From the NCBI GenBank assembly GCA_028291645.1, contig JAQGNU010000121.1:1-32743 (forward strand): DNA of 32,743 nucleotides, written 5' to 3'. Both the position numbers and the translations under genes were made by a program. Position 1 is the first letter of the stretch. Each line of letters opens with the position of its first letter. Below, piece after piece: positions 1 through 7,615 of this stretch. Below the pieces are notes generated by a model, which saw only the letters and a list, made by a program, of their open reading frames with translations, had not been told where the DNA came from and did not search any database. The stretch comes from Nevskia sp. GTDB lineage: Bacteria > Pseudomonadota > Gammaproteobacteria > Nevskiales > Nevskiaceae.

Positions 1-1626
1 CTGTGCAGCGCCTACGCTGCGCAGTACCCGCAAGCGGTGCGCTGCATCGAATTCGGCCGCACGCCGGAAGGTCGGGCCATGCTGGCGCTGGTCGCCTCGA
101 CCAGCAATGCGCTGACCCCGGCAGCGGTGCATATGCAGAACAAGCCGGTGCTGCTGGTGCAGGGCGGCATTCACTCCGGCGAGATCGACGGCAAGGATGC
201 TGGCTTCCTGGTGCTGCGCGAACTGCTCGATCAGAAAATTGCCGCCGGCGCGCTGGACCATTTCACGCTGCTGTTCGTGCCGGTGTTCAACATCGACGGC
301 CACGAACGCTTCGGCCGCTGGAACCGGCCGAATCAGGTCGGACCGGAAGAAATGGGCTGGCGCACCACTGCGCAGAACCTGAACCTCAATCGCGACTACA
401 TGAAGGCCGACGCGCCGGAGATGCAGGCGATGCTGCGGCTGATCAACGACTGGGATCCGATCCTGCAGGTCGATCTGCACGTCACCGACGGCGCCAAGTT
501 CCAGCACGATGTATCGATCCAGCTGGAGCCTGCGTACAGCGGCGATCCGGAATTGCGCAAAGCGGGCTTGGCGCTGCGCAGCGCGCTTGCGGCGAAACTC
601 GCCAGGCAGGGCTCGCTGCCGCTGACGTTCTATCCGAGCTTCGTCGTCAACGACGATCCGTCTTCCGGCTTCGAGGATCTGCCGCCGCAGCCGCGCTTTT
701 CCAGCGGCTATCCGGCGCTACGCAACCGCTTCGGCATGCTGGTGGAAACGCATTCCTGGAAGGACTACGCGACGCGCGTGCGGGTGACGCACAACACGCT
801 GGTCGATCTGTTCGAGCAGACCGCGCAGCACGGCGCCGAGTGGCTCGATACCGCGCACGCCGCCGATGCGCTCGCCTCACAGCTTGCCGGCACGACGCTG
901 CCGCTCGACTACCAGACCAGCGAGCGTGCCCGCACCGTCGACTTCCTCGGCTACGCCTACACGCGCACGCCCTCGGCAATTTCCGGCGCGCTGATGACGC
1001 GCTACGACGACACGCGGCCGCAGGTCTGGCATCTGCCGCTGCGCGACGAAGTGCAAACCAAGCTCAGCGCGACCGTGCCCGCCGGCGGCTACATCGTGCC
1101 GGCCGCGCAGGCCGCCTGGATGGCCGACAAGCTCGCGCTGCACGGCATCCGTTTCGAACGCATCGAGCAGGCGCAAGCACAGCGCGCCGTCGAAACCTTC
1201 CGTGCGGCCAAGGTTGTGTTCGCGCCGCAGAGCTTTGAAGGCCATAGCGGCGTCACGCTCAGCGGCCAGTGGGCGCCCGAACCGCGCGACATTCCTGCGG
1301 GTTCGCTGTTCGTGCCGATCGCACAGCCGAAGGCGCGGCTGCTGATGGCGCTGCTCGAACCGCAGGCGCCGGATTCCTATGCCGCCTGGGGCTTCTTCAA
1401 CAACGCTTTCGAGCAGAAGGAATACATGGAGAACTACGTCGCCGAAGACGTCGCGCGCGACCTGTTAGCGAAGGATCCGAAGCTTGCTGTGGAATTCGAA
1501 GCAAAGCTCGCCGCGGATGCCGAATTCCAGAAAGACCCGCAGGCGCGGCTGGATTTTTTCTACCGGCGCAGTCCGTCGTATGACGAGCGGCTTAATCTTT
1601 ATCCGGTGATGCGGGTTGGGCGTTGA
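1..1626 (+). CDS. M14-family zinc carboxypeptidase, 5'-truncated
   Basis: The reading frame is open from the first base, so the start lies upstream; 541 residues are visible. It resembles M14 metallocarboxypeptidases, which remove C-terminal residues from peptides using one zinc ion. Visible zinc ligands are His and Glu of HSGEIDG (His codon 172-174, Glu codon 181-183) and a later His in QVDLHVTDG (codon 478-480). The likely general-base Glu lies in MLVETHSWKD (codon 745-747). The Arg/Asn-rich FNIDGHERFGRWNRPN and NLNRDYMK segments match the substrate-binding part of the family. The C-terminal ~250 residues are a less conserved extension, as in large bacterial M14 proteins. A signal peptide, if present, is outside the window. 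It converges with the next gene over a 42-bp gap in which I see no strong terminator. Substrate is unknown. Confidence 0.85.
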   Translation: MCSAYAAQYPQAVRCIEFGRTPEGRAMLALVASTSNALTPAAVHMQNKPVLLVQGGIHSGEIDGKDAGFLVLRELLDQKIAAGALDHFTLLFVPVFNIDGHERFGRWNRPNQVGPEEMGWRTTAQNLNLNRDYMKADAPEMQAMLRLINDWDPILQVDLHVTDGAKFQHDVSIQLEPAYSGDPELRKAGLALRSALAAKLARQGSLPLTFYPSFVVNDDPSSGFEDLPPQPRFSSGYPALRNRFGMLVETHSWKDYATRVRVTHNTLVDLFEQTAQHGAEWLDTAHAADALASQLAGTTLPLDYQTSERARTVDFLGYAYTRTPSAISGALMTRYDDTRPQVWHLPLRDEVQTKLSATVPAGGYIVPAAQAAWMADKLALHGIRFERIEQAQAQRAVETFRAAKVVFAPQSFEGHSGVTLSGQWAPEPRDIPAGSLFVPIAQPKARLLMALLEPQAPDSYAAWGFFNNAFEQKEYMENYVAEDVARDLLAKDPKLAVEFEAKLAADAEFQKDPQARLDFFYRRSPSYDERLNLYPVMRVGR

Positions 1627-1668
1627 GTGCGATGGCCAATTGGCACAGGCGCCGAATCAGTCGGAGCC

Positions 1669-2025
1669 TTATTCTGCGCTATTGCGCTTTTCAATTCTGT
1701 CCATTAGCGCTTCAAGTCGAGTGACCATTTTTTCCCAGCGTACCGAATGCTCTTCAGCGCGCGTCTGATTGTTTTCAGCAAGCAGATAGAGCTTTTCGTT
1801 ACGAGCCGCGCCCTCTTCGTTACGAGCGATGTTTGCTTTTGTACGAGCGTCAGATTCTTTAACGCGTCGCCGCATGTCCTCCTCGTTCTTCTGACGTTCT
1901 TCACGCTGTAGTTTCAGGATCTCAAGGTTCTTGCGTTGACCATTGAGGCGAAGAACTGCCAGAACTACGTATGCCACCATGAAGGCGACGAGTGCAAAAA
2001 GGAAAAATGGATTTGAAATTGCCAT
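1669..2025 (-). CDS. Small membrane-anchored coiled-coil protein, unknown function
   Basis: A 118-residue protein I do not recognise as a named family. It starts with one hydrophobic helix (about residues 5-27, NPFFLFALVAFMVAYVVLAV), followed by a basic stop-transfer patch and a highly charged segment rich in Glu, Lys, Arg and Asn with predicted coiled-coil character to the C-terminus. The motif ARNE occurs twice close together (ARNEEGAARNEK), matching a short direct repeat in the DNA near 1795-1830. It lies 25 bp downstream of the RIO kinase on the same strand and may be cotranscribed. Its DNA is visibly richer in A and T than its neighbours, suggesting recent acquisition or relaxed codon use. 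A membrane-tethered adaptor or phage-type accessory protein are possible roles, without direct support. Confidence 0.7.
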   Translation of the reverse strand: MAISNPFFLFALVAFMVAYVVLAVLRLNGQRKNLEILKLQREERQKNEEDMRRRVKESDARTKANIARNEEGAARNEKLYLLAENNQTRAEEHSVRWEKMVTRLEALMDRIEKRNSAE

Positions 2026-2050
2026 AAGTTCTTCTCGCCTCTAATACCAT

Positions 2051-2911
2051 TCAGTCCTGCGACGCTTCCGCTTCTCTCCGCCCCCGCTCACGCCGCTCCG
2101 CCTCGTCGCGCGCTTCATCGATATGCAGCAGGATGTCGCCGACATCCGCGCGCGTCTGGTCGTGTTCGAACTTGCCGGTGAGCGCGACATCCGGCTGCAG
2201 TTTGCCGTCTTGATACAGCTTCCAGATTTCGTGCGCGTAGTCGGTGGTCAGCAGTTCCGGTGCGAAGTTGCCGAACGTCGTCGTCATGTTGTTGACGTCG
2301 CGTTCGAGCATGCGGAAGGCGTTGTTGTTGCTGGCGGCGTCGACGGCTTGCGGCAGGTCGATGATGATCGGGCCTTCGGTTCCGACCAGTACGTTGTATT
2401 CGGACAGATCGCCGTGGATCAGGCCGGCGCAGAGCATCAGCACGACCTGGCGCATCAGGAAGGCGTGCCATTCGCGCGCCTGTTCGGCGCTCATGTCGAC
2501 TTCGTTGAGGCGCGGCGCGGCGTTGCCTTGATCGTCGACGATCACTTCCATCAGCAGCACGCCGTCGAAGAAACCGTAGGGCTTGGGCACGCGCACGCCG
2601 GCGCGGTCGAGCGTGTAGAGCGCATCGACTTCGGCGTTCTTCCAGGCGATTTCCTGTTTGGCGCGGCCGTGCTTGCTGCGCTTGCCCATCGCGCGCGAAT
2701 CGCGGCTGCCGCGCGCGCGGCGGCCTTCCTGGTATTCGGCGAGTCGGTGGAAGCCGCGGTTGTTGGCTTCCTTGTAGACCTTCGCGCAGCGCACCTGGCC
2801 GCCGCTGGAGACCAGATAAACCGATGCTTCCTTGCCGCTTTTGAGTGGCCGGATCACTTCGTCGACGATGCCATCGTCGATCAGTGCCTGCAGGCCCTTG
2901 GGAGTTTTCAT
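2051..2911 (-). CDS. RIO1-like serine protein kinase
   Basis: A 286-residue atypical protein kinase of the RIO family, proteobacterial type. Seen: a nucleotide-binding loop KSGKEASVYLV near residues 24-34, the ATP-anchoring Lys44 in CAKVYK, the catalytic loop HGDLSEYNVL (H166, D168, N173) and the metal-binding Asp185 in IIIDLPQAV, where IDLPQ replaces DFG as is usual in RIO kinases. The basic loop around residues 64-86 (many Arg and Lys, KRSKHGRAK) is the flexible RIO1 loop. Eukaryotic and archaeal RIO1 act in small-subunit ribosome maturation; the bacterial role is poorly defined. The ATG at 2911 is preceded by AGG with a 5-nt spacer, and that AGG lies in the terminal repeat of the adjacent MITE-like element. 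The C-terminus is a charged Arg/Glu tail. Confidence 0.9.
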   Translation of the reverse strand: MKTPKGLQALIDDGIVDEVIRPLKSGKEASVYLVSSGGQVRCAKVYKEANNRGFHRLAEYQEGRRARGSRDSRAMGKRSKHGRAKQEIAWKNAEVDALYTLDRAGVRVPKPYGFFDGVLLMEVIVDDQGNAAPRLNEVDMSAEQAREWHAFLMRQVVLMLCAGLIHGDLSEYNVLVGTEGPIIIDLPQAVDAASNNNAFRMLERDVNNMTTTFGNFAPELLTTDYAHEIWKLYQDGKLQPDVALTGKFEHDQTRADVGDILLHIDEARDEAERRERGRREAEASQD

Positions 2912-2914
2912 TTG

Positions 2915-2938
2915 GGCCTGTTAACCCTTACTTTGATC
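2915..2938 (+). repeat. Left terminal inverted repeat of MITE-like element
   Basis: Matches the reverse complement of 3155-3178 at 22 of 24 positions; the mismatches are at repeat positions 3 and 22. The outer end is 3 bp from the RIO kinase start codon. Confidence 0.85.
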
Positions 2939-3154
2939 TCTGCGTTGCGAGTCAAAAGCGCGCCCGGCAAGGCGCGCGCCGCAGCGAATAGTCGTTCTAT
3001 TCGCAAGGGGTGCAACGCCGCGGGGCGCGCTTTTGGCCGCAACCCTTCGGGGCGGGGCCATTTTTGCCCACTGCGGCTTCGCTCGTCGCGCCAATGGAAC
3101 AACCATTGCCGCTCCTCTCTCATTGCATTGAGCAAAAATGTCCTCCGCCGCAGT

Positions 3155-3178
3155 GACCAAAGTAAGGGTTAACAGACC
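3155..3178 (-). repeat. Right terminal inverted repeat of MITE-like element
   Basis: Partner of 2915-2938. The core CAAAGTAAGGGTTAACAG is at 3158-3175. Confidence 0.85.
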
Positions 3179-3256
3179 TACATTGTGAACGATCTGCCGA
3201 GTAGCGGTCTGTGCGCGGGCGCGCAAGCTTCGGCGATGCGGTTTTTGCGGAAGACT

Positions 3257-3862
3257 TCAGCGCGCGGTTTTCTTCATGCCAGATTCGTCGGCAGAAGGCT
3301 GCGGATCGCGCACGAAGCCGAGTTTGGTCGGCGCATCGGCGCGGTCGAGCCGGATCAGCGTCAAGGGCTCGGCGCCGAAATCCAATTCGAGATCGGTGAT
3401 CGTGCCGGATGGTTGTTCGAGTGCCGCGGCGAGTGCCGCATCATCGATCGGTCGATGCGCGCACTTCAGTCGCGCCAGCGCCCAGTCGAGTTCCGCATCC
3501 AGCAGCAAGCCGGCGCCGAACGGCGTCATCAGCAGGAGCGAGCCTTGTTCGTCGATGTAGGCCGCGGTGGCGCTGGCGATGCGCTCGCGGGTATGCGTCT
3601 GCAGCGTCGCGCCGTCGTCGTTGGTGCTCAGCACGAATGGCGCGTAGGCCAGCGCGATGTAGCCGCGTTGCGGGCCGTTCTGGAAATACCAGCGGCCCTG
3701 CGCATCGGCAGCGTAGTTGCGGTTGATGGTGTCGACGATCTGCGGCCGCGTGATGACTTCGCCGCGGATCAGCCAGCGTCCGCGCCGGTCGAGTGCGAGC
3801 CAGCCGAACAGCGCCGGCACATCGGGCCAGCGGGCGAGGGCGCGGCTTACCCAGGCTTCCAT
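3257..3862 (-). CDS. Conserved proteobacterial protein of unknown function
   Basis: A 201-residue soluble protein with no signal peptide or membrane helix. The N-terminal segments WPDVPALFGWLALDRRGRW and GRWYFQNGPQRGYI are of a type I have met in conserved DUF proteins of beta- and gammaproteobacteria, but I cannot name the family with certainty. The second half is acidic (LELDFGAEPL), and the extreme C-terminus is basic. No catalytic signature is apparent. It lies 48 bp downstream of the DUF2235 gene on the same strand and is probably the second gene of that unit. The start at 3862 is the first ATG fitting the conserved N-terminus; the ribosome-binding site is weak. The gene ends 78 bp before the MITE-like element. 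Confidence 0.75.
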   Translation of the reverse strand: MEAWVSRALARWPDVPALFGWLALDRRGRWLIRGEVITRPQIVDTINRNYAADAQGRWYFQNGPQRGYIALAYAPFVLSTNDDGATLQTHTRERIASATAAYIDEQGSLLLMTPFGAGLLLDAELDWALARLKCAHRPIDDAALAAALEQPSGTITDLELDFGAEPLTLIRLDRADAPTKLGFVRDPQPSADESGMKKTAR

Positions 3863-3910
3863 CGTCCGAGCTTAAGCGCTGCTGGTGAACCGATCACGCC
3901 GGCGAGGCGC

Positions 3911-4927
3911 TCAGCTTTCCACCGTATAGGGGCGCTGCAGAATCCAGGGCCGGTAGGGTGGATGCGCGGCGCTCGGCTGCGCGCCGGCGCGCGCGACTAC
4001 CGACGGATGTACCACCGGCACATCGCTGCGCTCCGGCGGCCACCAGCGCGGTTCGCGCGCATAGACCAGCTTTTCCCACCACAGCGCGATCGAATCGTGC
4101 AGCGTGCCGTCTGGGTCGGGATGCACCGGCACGGTGTTTTGCGCGTAGATGCGCAGTCCTGCGCGCGCCGCTTCGTCGCGCAGCCAGCCCAATGCGATAT
4201 CCGACAGCGCCTGTTCCGGATAGCCGCCGCCGACATCGGCGTGCATGCCGCAGAACCAGACCTGCTTCAGGCTCTGGCCGGGCTCGATGTCGGCATCCCA
4301 CAACACCGGATGAAATTCCTTGCGCTGATCGTCGAGCGCCAGCGCGTGGCGCGCATGGACGACGGTCGGGCTCAGCTTGAGATCGTGGAAGCGGTGACGG
4401 AATTGCGGAATCTTATCGATCAGCGCATCGAGTTTGTGGTCCGGCACGCCGAGTGCGGAGACCGTGTCCCAGCAGCCGAGGAACTGAATGCGCGTCCACA
4501 TCGTCGTGTTGTTGCCGATCAGTTGCGTCGCGGCGGCGGCGCGCTTCGCGGCGTCCTCGATCTCGTAGACCTTGTAGGCCGCTTCGATCAGATCGACGCG
4601 CGATTTCGGCAGGATGCCGAACAGATGGATGAAGCCCGACAGGCTGCGCACGGTGGCCGCGCCGCGGCTGAAGCCGATCAGGTAAAGCTGATCGCCGGCT
4701 TCGAAATTGTCGAAGATGAAGCGATAGCAGTCGCAGATGTTCTTCGACATGCCGATGCCGGTCGCCTTCGCCAGCACGCCGTGCACGCCGATGCCCGGAT
4801 CGTAGAACGCGATCTGCGCCGGTGTGCGGTCTTCCAGCATGTTGAACAGCTTGTAGACATTGGTATTGCTGCCGAAGCCGCCTTTCTGGCCGGTACCGTC
4901 GGAAAACACCACGATGTTCTTGGCCAT
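3911..4927 (-). CDS. DUF2235 alpha/beta hydrolase (Tle1-like lipase fold)
   Basis: A 338-residue protein of the DUF2235 family, the alpha/beta-hydrolase fold that includes the type VI secretion phospholipase Tle1. Seen: an N-terminal FSDGTG strand-loop (residues 8-13), the nucleophile elbow GFSRGA with Ser87, an Asp in FLGCWDTVSALGVP and a His in MHADVGGGYPE completing a plausible Ser-Asp-His triad. There is no signal peptide or membrane helix. No vgrG, hcp, PAAR or immunity gene is nearby, so a T6SS effector role is not supported; a housekeeping esterase or lipase is equally possible. The ATG at 4927 follows a strong GGGGGA ribosome-binding site. The gene is divergent from the methyltransferase at 5139 and probably cotranscribed with the 201-residue gene downstream. 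Confidence 0.87.
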   Translation of the reverse strand: MAKNIVVFSDGTGQKGGFGSNTNVYKLFNMLEDRTPAQIAFYDPGIGVHGVLAKATGIGMSKNICDCYRFIFDNFEAGDQLYLIGFSRGAATVRSLSGFIHLFGILPKSRVDLIEAAYKVYEIEDAAKRAAAATQLIGNNTTMWTRIQFLGCWDTVSALGVPDHKLDALIDKIPQFRHRFHDLKLSPTVVHARHALALDDQRKEFHPVLWDADIEPGQSLKQVWFCGMHADVGGGYPEQALSDIALGWLRDEAARAGLRIYAQNTVPVHPDPDGTLHDSIALWWEKLVYAREPRWWPPERSDVPVVHPSVVARAGAQPSAAHPPYRPWILQRPYTVES

Positions 4928-5138
4928 TCATCCCCCGGATCGAGTGCCGCGCCGAATCGACGCCAGCGCTACGACTTTAACGCGTCCGCGCGCGTCAGCG
5001 CTGTGCGCGAGCGCAAATCGCCGGCGCACAGAACTTTTCGGGCCACCGAGTTTCGATCGCGCGATGGCGCGGCACGCAGCCCGGCGCGTGCTCGCACCGT
5101 ATGATCGCCGCTGGCCGATTACAAACAAACTTATAGCC

Positions 5139-5732
5139 ATGCCAGAAAAACCTTATTCCGAGGCTTGCGTCCGCAATCGCGAGCCGATACTCGCGGTGCT
5201 GCGGCGCCATTTCGCCGACCGTCAGCGCGTGCTCGAAATCGGCAGCGGCACCGGTCAGCACGCGCTGCACTTCGCTGCGGCCTTGCCGCAGCTGCAATGG
5301 CAGACTTCGGATCGTGCCGACTATCTGGACGGCATCCGCGCCTGGCTCGCCGAAGCGGCGCTCGCCAACACACCGCCGCCGCTGACGCTCGACGTCAACG
5401 GCGCCTGGCCCGATGCGCAGTTCGACGCGGCGTTCGGCGCCAACAGCCTGCACATCATGAGTTGGGCGGAAGTGCAGAAGACGTTCGACGGTCTCGCGAC
5501 CGTACTGACGCCGCACGCCAAGCTGGCGATCTACGGTCCGTTCAACTATGGCGGCGCGTTCACCAGCGACAGCAACGCCGCGTTCGACGCCGCTTTGAAA
5601 GCGCGCGCAGCGCAGATGGGCATCCGCGATGTCGAAGCGGTGCAGCGCCTGGCCGCGGATATCGGCCTGCAGTTGATCGAGGACGTGGCGATGCCGGCCA
5701 ATAATCGTTGTCTGGTCTGGCAGCGCGCATAG
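5139..5732 (+). CDS. DUF938 SAM-dependent methyltransferase-like protein
   Basis: A 197-residue class I methyltransferase-fold protein of the DUF938 family. Seen: the N-terminal YSEACVRNREPIL typical of the family, the SAM-binding loop VLEIGSGTGQHALHF (residues 31-45), an acidic strand end TSDRADYL, the ANSLHIMSW strand equivalent to motif IV and the YGPFNYGGAFTSDSN segment before the C-terminal part. The open frame extends upstream, but the ATG at 5139 gives the family's normal N-terminus. The upstream region is shared with the divergent DUF2235 gene. The substrate is not known for this family. Confidence 0.88.
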   Translation: MPEKPYSEACVRNREPILAVLRRHFADRQRVLEIGSGTGQHALHFAAALPQLQWQTSDRADYLDGIRAWLAEAALANTPPPLTLDVNGAWPDAQFDAAFGANSLHIMSWAEVQKTFDGLATVLTPHAKLAIYGPFNYGGAFTSDSNAAFDAALKARAAQMGIRDVEAVQRLAADIGLQLIEDVAMPANNRCLVWQRA

Positions 5733-5808
5733 GCGATGTCGAAGCCATGGCTGTAATCACGAAGGCCTTAAGCTCACATCTGTCCACTGCAAACCTCCTT
5801 CTGCTCAT

Positions 5809-6585
5809 ATGCCCACCAAAGTCGATGCACTGATTTACGCGTTTGCCGGCACCGTGCGCGGCTGGCGCGGCAGCATGGTCCGCGGCCGCTCGCTCGAGCA
5901 GCCGGCGCAGATGCTGAAGCTGTACGACATCGAAAGTTCGCCGTATTGCCGGCTGGTGCGCGAGGTGCTGACCGAGATGGATCTCGATGTGCTGATCCTG
6001 CCGTGTCCGCAAGGCGGTACGCGCTTTCGCATGGAAGCGCTGCAAGTCGGCGGCCGGCAGCAGTTTCCCTTGCTGGTGGACGGCAACACCGGCGCCACGC
6101 TGTACGAGTCTGCCGACATCGTCGACTACCTGGTGCGGACGTATCGCAAGCGCCAGCCGCGCCTGCGCAGCGTCGCACATCAGCTGACGCTGGCAAGCTC
6201 GTATCTCGCCTCGGCCTTGATGTCGCGGCCGGGCGGCATCGCCGGAGCCAAGGCGCGCAGTGCGCGCGTTCCCGAGCAGCCGCTGGAACTGTATAGCTTC
6301 GAAGCGAGCCCGTTCTCGAAGCCGGTGCGCGCGCGCCTGTGTGAACTGGAGCTGCCGTACATATTGCGCAACACCGGCAAAGGCGGCTGGAAGGACCTGG
6401 GCCCGCCGAACTTCCGCGACAAGCTGTTCAAAGGCGCAATGGGCACGACGCGCAATCGCAAATGGCTGGCCGAGCACACCGGCCGGGTGCAGGTGCCGTA
6501 TCTGATCGACGCCAACACCGGCGTGGCGATGTATGAGTCACAGCAGATTCTGCAGTACCTGGATAAAACCTACGCGCTCGGCTGA
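5809..6585 (+). CDS. Tandem glutathione S-transferase N-terminal domain protein
   Basis: A 258-residue protein with two thioredoxin-fold GST-N domains in a row. The first (about residues 36-115) has the redox motif SSPYCRLV with Cys47, a cis-Pro region QFPLLVDGNTG and YESADIVDYL. The second (about 158-256) has SPFSKPV, with Ser170 in the cysteine position, then VQVPYLIDANTG and YESQQILQYL. The GST C-terminal helical domain is absent. Such double-domain proteins occur in bacteria and in plant chloroplasts; glutathione-dependent reductase activity of the first domain is plausible, while the second looks catalytically altered. No good ribosome-binding site precedes the ATG at 5809; a downstream ATG at 5875 would lose only the non-domain leader. 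Confidence 0.83.
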   Translation: MPTKVDALIYAFAGTVRGWRGSMVRGRSLEQPAQMLKLYDIESSPYCRLVREVLTEMDLDVLILPCPQGGTRFRMEALQVGGRQQFPLLVDGNTGATLYESADIVDYLVRTYRKRQPRLRSVAHQLTLASSYLASALMSRPGGIAGAKARSARVPEQPLELYSFEASPFSKPVRARLCELELPYILRNTGKGGWKDLGPPNFRDKLFKGAMGTTRNRKWLAEHTGRVQVPYLIDANTGVAMYESQQILQYLDKTYALG

Positions 6586-6604
6586 GGCGCGATCGTCTGC
6601 AGGC

Positions 6605-7489
6605 TCAGAGACTGCGGCGGCTTTCGAACTGCAGCGGCTTAAGCGTCAGCGGGTCGGTGAACGCCAGCGTGCGTGCCAGCAATTTCAGGGGTTTGGTGAA
6701 ATCGTCTGCGGCGTCCGGTAGCGAATCCGGATAGAACGAGTCGTTGACGATCGCCGCACCGAGTGCGGCCAGGTGCACGCGCAGCTGATGTTTCTTGCCG
6801 GTGATCGGGTTCAGCGCGTAGAGATTCAAAGCACCGCGCCGTTCGAGCACGTCGATGTGCGTTTCGCTGTTCGGCGCGCCTGCGACTTCGCGCATGCGGA
6901 AGAAGGGCGTGCCTTCGACCATGCGGCTGCGCCGCACGAGCGGAAACTCGAGCTGCGGCAGGCTCGGCGCCAGCGCTTCGTAATGCTTGCCGACTTCGCG
7001 GCGCGGAAACAGCGATTGATAGAGTCCGCGCGTCGCCGCATTGGTCGAGAACAGCACGATGCCGGCGGTGCCGCGATCGATGCGATGCAGCGGCACCAGA
7101 TCGTCCAGCCCGTACTGCTTCTTCAGGCGCACCAGCAGAGTCTCGTGCAGGAAACGGCCCGACGGAATCACCGGCAGGAAGTGCGGTTTGTCGGCGACCA
7201 GCAGATGCTCGTCGCGATAGATCACCTCGGCTTCGAACGGAATCGACGGCTCGTGCTGTATCTCGCGGTAGTAGTAAACGCAGGCGCCGGCACGGTAAGG
7301 CGTCTGCGGATCAATCGGTTGTCCTGCGGCATCGACCACCTGCGCGCGCTGCATGCGTGCCTGCCAGACCGCGCTGCCGACATCCGGAAAGCGCGCCTGC
7401 AGAAAGTCGAGCACGGTCTCCCAGCTTCCGGCCGGCAGCAGGACGGTGCTCGGGCCGACGCCATCGAGAACGGGCAGTGGAGCTTTCAC
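6605..7489 (-). CDS. RluA-family pseudouridine synthase
   Basis: A 294-residue RNA pseudouridine synthase of the RluA family, which isomerises uridine in rRNA or tRNA. Seen: the catalytic motif HRIDRGTAG (Asp138; most relatives have HRLDR), the upstream strand YRDEHLLVADKP, and the C-terminal block NPITGKKHQLRVHLAALG. The N-terminal 80 residues (SWETVLDFL, YYYREI) are an RNA-binding leader seen in a proteobacterial subfamily. The open frame extends far upstream, but homology begins near VKAPLPVLDG, so I place the start at the GTG at 7489. A slightly upstream TTG is an alternative, and neither has a clear ribosome-binding site. It is divergent from DUF1415 across a 126-bp shared promoter region. 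Target site unknown. Confidence 0.87.
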   Translation of the reverse strand: MKAPLPVLDGVGPSTVLLPAGSWETVLDFLQARFPDVGSAVWQARMQRAQVVDAAGQPIDPQTPYRAGACVYYYREIQHEPSIPFEAEVIYRDEHLLVADKPHFLPVIPSGRFLHETLLVRLKKQYGLDDLVPLHRIDRGTAGIVLFSTNAATRGLYQSLFPRREVGKHYEALAPSLPQLEFPLVRRSRMVEGTPFFRMREVAGAPNSETHIDVLERRGALNLYALNPITGKKHQLRVHLAALGAAIVNDSFYPDSLPDAADDFTKPLKLLARTLAFTDPLTLKPLQFESRRSL

Positions 7490-7615
7490 GTGGAGCAAGG
7501 AAGAAGTCGAGACGCAGCAGGAAACCGCATGCGAGCTTAGCCTGATCTTCGGCGCCCGATCTTTAGCGCAGCGGACTTTCCACTTACAGTAGCGGCCCAA
7601 CTGCGGCGCCCAAGC

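Larger units (their letters stand above)
2915..3178. mobile_element. MITE-like nested palindromic element
   Basis: A 264-bp non-coding element bounded by terminal inverted repeats of 24 bp (2915-2938 and 3155-3178, 22 of 24 matching) that share a perfect 18-bp core, CTGTTAACCCTTACTTTG. Inside are more perfect inverted pairs: 2953-2965 with 3023-3035 (13 bp), 2984-2991 with 2997-3004 (8-bp hairpin, 5-nt loop), 3059-3067 with 3132-3140 (9 bp), 3069-3076 with 3148-3155 (8 bp) and 3092-3097 with 3103-3108 (6-bp hairpin). No transposase is encoded and no clear target duplication is seen. This is the architecture of a miniature inverted-repeat element or REP/BIME-like repeat that would fold into a multi-stem RNA. 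It fills nearly all of the 345-bp gap at 2912-3256; the remaining 78 bp (3179-3256) show nothing recognisable. Confidence 0.75.

Noticed and set aside
2908-3135. Small frames (75 and 101 codons) inside the MITE-like element, 2908-3226
   Set aside because: They end or start within the terminal repeats and consist of palindrome-derived sequence; similar spurious small proteins are often annotated over dispersed repeats.
3185-5104. A 639-codon open frame on the plus strand
   Set aside because: Antisense shadow of the DUF2235 and 201-residue genes; Arg/Ala-rich without motifs.
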